The notes beneath the pieces were generated by a model. The model did not search any database. It saw only the letters and a program-made list of their open reading frames with translations, and had not been told where the DNA came from. Below are positions 45,001 to 54,800 of a DNA stretch of 64,000 nucleotides, piece after piece; position 1 is the first letter of the stretch; each line of letters starts with the position of its first letter. The position numbers were made by a program, and so were the translations under genes. The stretch covers positions 28,280,605-28,344,604 of the forward strand of contig CM037783.1 in NCBI GenBank assembly GCA_021229015.1. Direction: 5' to 3'. The DNA is from Solen grandis. Taxonomy: Eukaryota > Mollusca > Bivalvia > Adapedonta > Solenidae.

Positions 45001-45526
45001 TTTTTTCTATCTTTAACCAAACTTTTTTCAATAGAAAAAAACAGTTTGGAAATAAGGATCAGTCAATTTTGCAAAGTGTCAGTGGTTATCCTGTCAAATT
45101 ACTTCAAACTTAAGGTGAAATATCGCATTTATGTACCTTGAGAATACAAAATTAATATGGTGAGAACTGAATACTTGAGCATACTATTCACCATTCCTTA
45201 ATAAAAGATAGAGCCTACCAAAACTTCTAGTGCTTTTCTTGACTTTAATGAAAACGTAAAATTACAAATTTTTATAGCATAACAGATTGTCACTTATGCA
45301 ATAGCAATTCATAAGAATAGCCAGTACATGTAACCAAAAGCTGGCAGTTGGTATGAAATGTAACCTGTGATTGAATGAAAACCCCTAATTATATTCACCA
45401 CAGATTGCTGACACGGACTGAACCAATCCTATATTCCATATGGTTTCCAGCTCATAATATGATATTTATTTTGAGACTGCCAGGGTTACAGTGTAGTTAT
45501 TTTTTAATACCTTATCATCTTCACAG

Positions 45527-45572
45527 ATATTGAGTCAGTCTACATCAAAGCGGAAGGAAGCACCACATTCAG
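45527..45572 (+). CDS. Possible upstream coding exon of CNEP1R1
   Basis: 46 bp between a good acceptor (atcttcacag) and the donor CAG|GTGATT. In one frame it reads ILSQSTSKRKEAPHS plus one base, and that phase is exactly what the next exon at 45772 needs to complete its Asp codon. It has no ATG, so a further 5' exon would be required. The family's N-terminus is short and variable, so similarity cannot decide. Confidence 0.35.
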
Positions 45573-45771
45573 GTGATTCCTTTCGATATCATTTAGATAC
45601 CATATCATAACATACTTGCTATATTTATCATGCGTTCATGGCCACCAAAATCCATTGGAGAGAAGTGTACATAGTTGTAAAACAACATACATTTGTTTTG
45701 CCCTATAGATGGAACTTGGGGGGGGGGGGGAACATTCCAAAAATATATTGATTTTTTTTCTCAAATTTCAG

Positions 45772-45843
45772 ATTTAAAGGCATTTGAAAGAAGATTGACT
45801 GAGGTTATAGACAAGCTTCAGCCAAATGCAAGATTATGGAGAA
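45772..45843 (+). CDS. CNEP1R1: CNEP1R1 exon: N-terminal cytoplasmic helix
   Basis: 72 bp after acceptor 'tcaaatttcag', before donor GTATGC. It starts two bases into the Asp codon and reads [20 protein letters not shown] then LWR, ending one base into Ser. [11 protein letters not shown] is the most conserved stretch of the family. Confidence 0.88.
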
Positions 45844-48800
45844 GTATGCCTGTTCTTACCATACCCTCTCTATTTATTATGCATATCTGTATGATTACTA
45901 TCTTTCAGAAACAATTTTAGGTTTTGACATTATGAGGGTCTGCTTTGGTGTTAAATAATTGTTTATATAATTAGACTATAGTTTATCTGACATATATGGT
46001 TTCATCTCGTCATATTAGATGTCAAATTTCATATGTGGATAGATCTCATTGAGGAGGAGTGCAGTGACCAAGAAACATAACTCTATCGCGTAATTTTGGA
46101 GTTATTGCCCTTTGTAAATTTTCATACTTAATTTTTGTCTGGGTCATAACTGAAAAAGTATAAAAGGTATCAAGATGAAATTTCATATGTAGATAGAGCT
46201 CCTTGAGGGAGAGTGCAGTGACCAACCAAGAACCATACCTCTCTATTCCTTTATTTTTGAGTTATTGCCCTTTGTAAATTTTTTATATTTAATTTTTGTC
46301 TGGGCCTTAATTCAAAAAGAATAAAAGGTTTGAAAATGAAACTTTATATGTGGATAGATCTCATTAAAGGGAGTGCAGTGCCAAAGAACTGAAAACTCAT
46401 TGGCGTCATTTTAAAATCCCTGTGACAAAGCAGCATGTGGGGGGTATTTTCACCATGACAGTGGCAGTTTTAGTTTTTTACTGGCTCTTATTTCACTCTA
46501 TATATATTTGCATATTTCATTTTTAATGAAACTGCCAGTAAAGCCATGAGGAAAAATTGTTATCATTAATATCTAAATCACATTTGCTCTATTGCAAGGA
46601 TATTGCAATCATACACCACCCAAAATCAAGAGACATCTATGGCGACAGCAGAGAATCTACAGTAGCGACAGGGTTTCCCCAGGGCATATATTATGATTTA
46701 CAGGCCATAGTGGTTGCTTATGAATTAAAGGGCAAATTTATAACAGTTTTCGTTTCTACAGTTGCTGTAGAAACTCAACACACTGTAGTTGTACCATAGA
46801 GTGATTCATTGCGATAGCAAATGAAGGGCAAGGTGCATTTGCCATTGGGCTGTTTAAAGTTCTAAGAACGCTATATATATGATCTCGCTCTCTCTCCTCA
46901 ACTTATGTCTATATTAAATGGAACAATATTGAGGTATTTCCTAAATGCTGGTGAGTAATTCAGTTGGTCATAAAAGTTATTAAAACCAAGAAAATATAGA
47001 TGTACTTGTATGTTGCTTTTTACATCACAGGCATTCTTTCCAGATAAGGAATGGGATACTTTTTGCTGTATATTAAGGAAATAGCACCACACAAATATGC
47101 TGATTTTGAGCTTGTCTGTTTTTTTGTTGTTGTTTTTTTTTTTCAAAGAAAAAAAGTTGAAATATTGTCATTGGGTTCATGAAAAACTTTTTTCCCTTGA
47201 CCATAACTTCTAAACCCTTAAATCATCCGTCGTCAAACTACATATACTTATTCACTATCACAAGGGCTACATATTCATCAAGGACAATAACTCTTAAATC
47301 CATTTTGACCTGATTTATCTCCCCTTTAAAAACACACAAAATACTAACAGATGAGCACTGGTATCTTGTTGTGAATAATGATTCTGGGGGTGAGCAGCAA
47401 TTTCAAGTCAATCTGATTGAATATAAACTTATGGGAGGATGCCAATGAATTACCTATGGTTAAAATGGATGATGACAACAATTGCTTGTGGGATGAACAC
47501 TTAGTTGCATTTTTAGCTTGACTATTCGAAGAATATGAGAGCTATTGTAGTCACCCTGGCGTCGGCGTTGCAACTTTTGGTTGAAGTTTTGCGTGCAAGT
47601 TACTATCTACCTTATATCTCAATTACTATTTATGGTATTGACTTGAAAGTTTATAAATATGTTCAGGGGCATCAGACAACCAAGGAAGATAATTCTTGAC
47701 TGAATTTTATATGAATTATGGCCCCTTTTTAACTTAGAAATTTTTGGTTAAAGTTTTGCATGCAATAGAAAATTTGGTTAAAGTTTTGCGTGCAAGCTAC
47801 TATCTAGTTTGTATCTCAATAACCATTCATGGTATTGACTTGAAAGTTTATGAATATGTTTAGGGGCATCAGACAACCAAGGTAGGTAACTCTTGATGAA
47901 ATATATTACAAATTATGTCCCCTTTTTAACTTAGAAATATTGGATAAAGTTTTGCATGCAAGATACTCTCATGCTTATATCTCAGTATCCAGGCATGGGA
48001 TTGATTTGAAACATCTTTAATATGTTTAGGGGTATCATACTTTCATGGTAGATAACTCTTGGTAGAATATGTTACAAATTATGGCCCTTTTTTAACTTAA
48101 AAATTTTGGTTAAAGTTTTGCGCCATGCAAGGTACTTTCATGCTAATATCTCAGTATCCAGGCATAGGATTGATTTGAAACATCTTTAATATGTTTAGGG
48201 GTATCATATTTTAAAGGAAGATAACACTTGATGGAATGTATTAAAAATTATGACCCCCTCTTACTTAGAAATTTGGTTAAATTTTTGCATTCAAACTACT
48301 ATCCAGCTATTATCTCAGAAATTGCTTGTGGAATTGACTAGAAAGTTAAAGTCCCAGTATCTTATAGATGTTAGACCTAAATCTGAATACACTTACAACA
48401 TATATAATTCAGTTTTAATTTCATCACTGAAAGATCTTGAGAAATGCCTAATTTACAGGAAAGATTCTATTAGAAAAAATGCAAATTGTTCTATATTTCT
48501 ATATTTAGCTCAGAACAATGACAGCATAAAATTAACATACAAGGGATTTTTCAGAAGTTCATGGATTTTCTTCCTATCTCCTCTACTACCGTGTATCAAT
48601 ATTATTCAGTCTATAGAAAAAGTCCATGAACTTCTGAAACACCCCATGTACACCGAGACATCCGTGGTTTTACTGAACAGTGTGTTTCAGAACAAGCTTC
48701 GCCTATCTTTCTCAATATTTTGCCCTGTCTGAACAACTAAGACTTCCGGGCGAATATTTCATTATGTGGGCTTAATAAAACATTAAGAGGTTAATCAAAC

Positions 48801-51800
48801 ATCATTTGAGGCTTTGCTAATTAGAAATTTTGAAAAATATTTTTCCCAGCTAAAACGCACTGGGGCTTTAAGGAGTGTCTTCAGTGGCATCAGAAAACTA
48901 AGGAATTTTATTCAAATTATGGCCCATTTCTAACTTGGATTTTTGGTTAAAGTTTTGCATGCACAGTGTTATTGTGCTTATGTCTCAGTAACTAGGCATC
49001 GGATTGATTTTAGACATCATAAAAATATTAAGGGGTATCAGACTATCAAGGTATATTGACTATTATTATGTACAGGTTATGTGAAGGGCAAGAATTGAAA
49101 TAGATTTCATTTGATTTACCAACAAGCATTTTGAATAGTCGAACGTGCTGTCCACTGACAGCTCTTGTTATCTATGTTTAGCCCTTGTGTTGCAGAGCTA
49201 CAGATAACTTTTTCATGAAATGGGTAATATACCTTATGACGTTTTAGCTCACCAGAGCACGAAGTGCTCAGGGTGAGCTATTGGGATCACCCTTCGTCCG
49301 TCGTCAACAATTTGCTTTAAAAGACATCTCCTCTGAAACCACTGGACAAAATCTGATGAAACTTGGTATAAATGGTCCTTGGGTGGGACTCTACAAAAAT
49401 TGCTCAAATACAGTTGATCCTTGCAGAACTCTGGTTGCCATGGCAACAAAAAGAAAAAATTCTTGGAAAGTTTAAAAATCATCTCCTTCAAAACTACTGG
49501 CCAGATTTCAAAATATATTGGTACAGATGATCCTTAGGGGTAGCACTACAAAGATTGCTAAAATTATTCGGATCCGCAAAAAAACATTGGCGTCAGGGGC
49601 CGGGCTTATTTTACATTTTTAGCTCACCTGAGCACAACGTGCTCAAGGTGAGCTTTTGTGATCGCCCTTCGTCCGTCGTCTGTCGTCGTGTGTTGTGCGT
49701 CGTCAACAATTTGCTTTAAACGACATCTCCTCTGAAACCGCTGGACAGAATTTAATGAAACTTGGAAGGAATGTTCCTTGGGTGAGGCTCTACAAAAGTT
49801 GCTAAAATAAAGTTGATCCATGAAGAACTCTGGTTGCCATGGCAACAAAAAGAAAAATAATTTGAAAACTTTAAAAATCATCTCGTTCAAAACTACTGGC
49901 CAGATTTCAAAATAATTTGGTACATATGTTCCTTGGGTCAACCTCTACCAAAGTTGCTAAAATTATTCCGATCCGTAAAAAAACATGTCTGCCAGGGGTG
50001 GGGCTTATTTGCCTTATATGTATATAGAGAAAACTTTAAACAACATCTCCTCTGAAACCACTGGACAGAATTTGATTAAACTTGGCAGGGATGATCCTTG
50101 CGTCAACCTTCACAAAAGTTGCTAAAATAAACTTGATCCATGTAGAACTCTGGTTGCCATGGCAACAAAAAGAAAAAAAAATATGAAAACTTTAAAAATC
50201 ATCTTCTTCAAAACTACTGGCTAGATTTTAAAATAAATTGGTACAGATGTTCCTTGGGTCAACCTCTACCAAAGTTGCTAAAATTATTCCGATCCGTTAA
50301 AAAAACATGGCCGCCAGGGGTGGGGCTTATTTGCCTTATATGTATATAGAGAAACCTTTAAACAACATCTCCTCTGAAACCATTGGACAGAATTTGATTA
50401 AACTTGGCAGGGATGATCCTTGGGTCAACCATCACAAAAGTTGCTAAAATAAACTTGATCCATGTAGAACTCTGGTTGCCATGGCAACAAAAAGAAAAAA
50501 AATATGAAAACTTTTAAAATCATCTTCTTCAAAACTACTGGCCAGATTTTAAAATAAATTGGTACAGATGTTCCTTGGGTCAACCTCTACCAAACTTGCT
50601 AAAATCTTTCCGATCCGTAAAAAAACATGTCTGCCAGGGGCGGGGCTTATTTGCCTTATATGTATATTGGGAATACTTTAATCAACATTTCCTCAGAAAC
50701 CAATTGACAGAATTTGATTAAATTTGGCAGGAATGATCCTTGGGTCAACCTTCACAAAAGTTCCTAAAATAAACTTGATCCATATAGAACTCTGGTTGCC
50801 ATGGCAACAAAAAGAAAAAAAATATGGAAAGTTTAAAAATCATCTCCTTCAAAACTACTGGCCAGATTTCAAAATAAATTGGTACAGATGATCCTTGGGG
50901 GTAGCACTACAAAGATTGCTAAAATTATTCGGATCCACAAAAAGACATGGGCGCCAGGGGCCGGGCTTATTCTACAATTTTTTTGATATAAGGAAAGATA
51001 AAAAAAAAATCTCCTCTAAAATCAGTGGACAGAATTTGATGAAATTTGGTAAAAATGATCTTTGGATGCGAGTCTACAAAAATTGCTCAAATAAAAATGA
51101 TCAATGCAGAACTCTGGTTGCCATGGCAATAAATAGAACAAAAATCATCTTCTTCAAGATTAATATAAATCATCTTCCAGATTAATAATTTGCAGGGTTT
51201 CAAAATGTTTTTAATTGGTACAGATGATGCTTGGGTGTAGCTCTACAAAGTATTCAAAATTATTTGGATGTGTGTTGTAAACTCGGCAACAATACGAGGG
51301 GAGGCTTATTTATTATATTTATATTGATTTACGCAGAACTCTAGTTGCCATTGCAATGCAATGAAAAGATAAATGTAAAATTCATCTTGTTTAGAACTGC
51401 TAGCCAGATTTAAAATACATTGTTATAGATGTTTATTTAGGGTTAATTGGCTAATTTTTACTTTGTTTTTCAGACAATTTTAACAATTAATCAAAATCAA
51501 AGGAATTGTCCTTTGTTTTCACATGACGTCATCAAGACAAATCCGCCATCTTACCATTTTACTATTTGCACTTATGTTTTAATTAAAGATTTACAGATAG
51601 ATACTTTTGAGTTTAAAAAACAGAAACACGTGAAGATTGATTCTATATTAAAGAAGTGAAATTGCATAAAGTGGTTATTTAATACAATATATAAATTCAT
51701 TATTGAAGACGGAAAATATATACGTTGTAATTTTTTGCAGTTGTCGGTAATTAATTCCTTAGTGTCCTATATGAGACAAACGGATCCATCAACCTCCAAC

Positions 51801-54800
51801 AATCAGTTTTAAGTCACTATAAACTGTTCGGAGTCAAAGGTGTATTTTTGTGTGATTTTTCACTCCGTTGTCTAAAATATTTTTATCTTAATGGAAGCAG
51901 GCACGTTTTTCCCCAAAAAAGAAATGTAATCCATCAACTTACAACCAGTTAACTGTTCCAAGTCAAGGGTGTATTTTGTGTGGTTTTTGACTCCAATTTA
52001 TATGTACTTGAAATTGTTTTGATTGCTTTTTCCAGATTAACAGCTGTTACTGATTTAACCTTTTCCTTCATATAGACTCATATTGACACTCTCAAAAGGA
52101 ACCACATAAAATAGTCACAGTTAAAAATTCCTTGTTACAGAAAACAATTGTTTCATTTTAAAATGCAGATGTACTCTGGTGAGCGTCTATGGCCCTTGGG
52201 CCTCTTGTTTAAGAATTGTGTTTTTAGCTCACCTGAGCACAACATGCTCATGGTGAGCTTTTGTGATCGCCTTTTGTCCATCCGTCGTCAACAATTTGCT
52301 TTAAACAACATCTCCTAATGAACCGCTGAAGTGATTTTGACCAAACTTCACAGGAATCATCCTTATGATGCCCTCTATCAAAGTTGTACAAATTATTCAG
52401 ATTGGTTAAAAAAGTAGGTCACAGGAGCTAAAAATAGATTTTAAAAATGCAAACTTTGAAAATCTTCTTCTGCAAAACTGCAAGGCCTAGAGCTTAGATA
52501 TTTGGTATGTAGCATCATCTTATGGGCCATTACAAAGATTGTACAAATCATAGCCCTATGGTGATAAATGCCCCCACACCAGGGGTCACTTGTTTTACAT
52601 AGAGTTATATAGGAAAATCTTTAAAAATCTTCTTCTATGAATCCATAAGGCCTAGAGCTTAGATATTTGGTATGTAGCATCATCTTATGGGCCATTACAA
52701 AGATTGTACAAATCATAGCCCTAGGCTATGGTGATAAATGCCCCCGTACCAGGGGTCACTTGTTTTACATAGAGTTATATAGGAAAATCTTTAAAAATCT
52801 TCTTCTATGAATCCATAAGGCCTAGAGCTTAGATATTTCATATGTAGCATCATCTAATGGTTCATTACCAAGATTGTTCAAATCATAGCCTAGCAGATAA
52901 ATGCCCCCGACCAGGGGTCACTTGTTTTACATAGAGTTATATAGGAAAATCTTTAAAAATCTTCTTCTATGAATCCATAGGCCTAGAGTTAGATATTTGG
53001 TATGTAGCATCATCTTATGGTTCATTACCAAGATTATACAAATCATGACCCTATGGTGAAAAATGCCCCCGCACCATGGGTCACTTGTTTTACATAGAGT
53101 TATATTGGAAAATCTTTAAAAATCTTCTTCTATGAATCCATAAGGCCTAGAGATTAGATATTTGGTATGTAGCATCATCTTATGGTTCATTACCAAGATT
53201 ATACAAATCATGACCCTATGGTGAAAAATGCCCCCGCACCATGGGTCACTTGTTTTACATAGAGTTATATTGGAAAATCTTTAAAAATCTTCTTCTATGA
53301 ATCCATAAGGCCTAGAGATTAGATATTTGGTATGTAGCATCATCTTATGGTTCATTATCAAGATCGTTCAAATCATAGCATTATGGTGATAAATGCCCCC
53401 GCACCAGGGGTCACTTGTTTTACATAGATTAATATAGGAAAAACTTTAAAAATCTTCTTCTATGAATCCATAAGGCCTAGAGTTAGATATTTTATGTAGC
53501 ATCATCTAATGGTTCATTACAAGATGTTCAAATCATAGCAAGGATAAATGCCCCCGCACCAGGGGTCACTTGAAAGTTGTTTTACATAGATTTATATAGG
53601 AAAAACTTTAAAAATCTTCTTCTATGAATCCATAAGGCCTAGAGCTTAGATATTTCATATGTAGCATCATCTAATGGTTCATTACCAAGATTGTTCAAAT
53701 CATAGCCAAACTGTGATAAATGCCCCCGCACCAGGGGTCACTTGAAAGTTGTTTTACATAGAGTTATATAGGAAAATCTTTAAAAATCTTCTTCTATGAA
53801 TCCATAAGGCCTAGAGATTAAATATTTGGTTAGTAGCATCATCTAATTGTTCATTACCAAGATTGTTCAAATCATGACCCTATGGTGATAAATGCACCCG
53901 CACCAGGGGTCACTTGTTTTACATAGATTTATATAGGAAAAACTTTAAAAATCTTCTTCTATGAATCCATAAGGCCTAGAGTAATATTTTTGTAGCATCA
54001 TCTAATGGTTCATTACCAAGATTGTTCAAATCTTAGCCAAACGGTGATAAATGCCCCCGCAATAGGGGTCAATTGTTTTACATAGAGTTATATAGGAAAA
54101 TCTTTAAAAATCTCCTTCTATGAATCCATAAGGCCTAGAGATTAGATATTTGGTATGTAGCATCATCTTATGGTTCATAACCAAGATTGTACAAATCATG
54201 ACCTTATGATGATAAATGCCCCCGCACCAGGGGTCACTTGTTTTACATAGATTAAAATTTAAAAAAATTAAGGCCAATTTTTATCCCTAAGCTCAAGGTA
54301 GCTTTTCTGATCGCCTTTTGTCCGGCGTCCGTGCGTGCGTCCGGCGTCAACAATTGCTTCAAACAACATCTCCTCCTAAACGGCTTGGCCAATTTGAAAA
54401 ACATTTCGCAGGAATGTTCCTTGGATGAAGCTCTACTAAAGTTGTATAAATGGTTCTGGTCCATTGCATAATTAGGTCACAGGAGCTAAAAATAGATTTT
54501 AAAAATGAAAATTTAAAAAATCTTCTTCTCTGAAACCACAAGGCCTAGCCTTTTGATTTTTGGTATGTAGCATGATCTTATGACTCTCTACCAAGATTGT
54601 ACAAATTATGACCCTGGGGTCAAAATTGGCCCCGCCCCAGGGGTCACTTGATTTCACATAGGCTAATATAGGAAAAACTTGAAAAAATCTTCTTCTCCGA
54701 AACCACAAGGCCTAGCCTTTTGATTTTTGGTATGTAGCATGATCTTATGACTCTCTACCAAGATTGTTCAAATTATGATCCTGGGGTCAAAATTGGCCCT

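Noticed and set aside
48250..48732. 160-codon plus-strand frame
   Set aside because: It starts in family D core sequence and runs into a TTAA MITE. It has no domain, and the junction frame is accidental.
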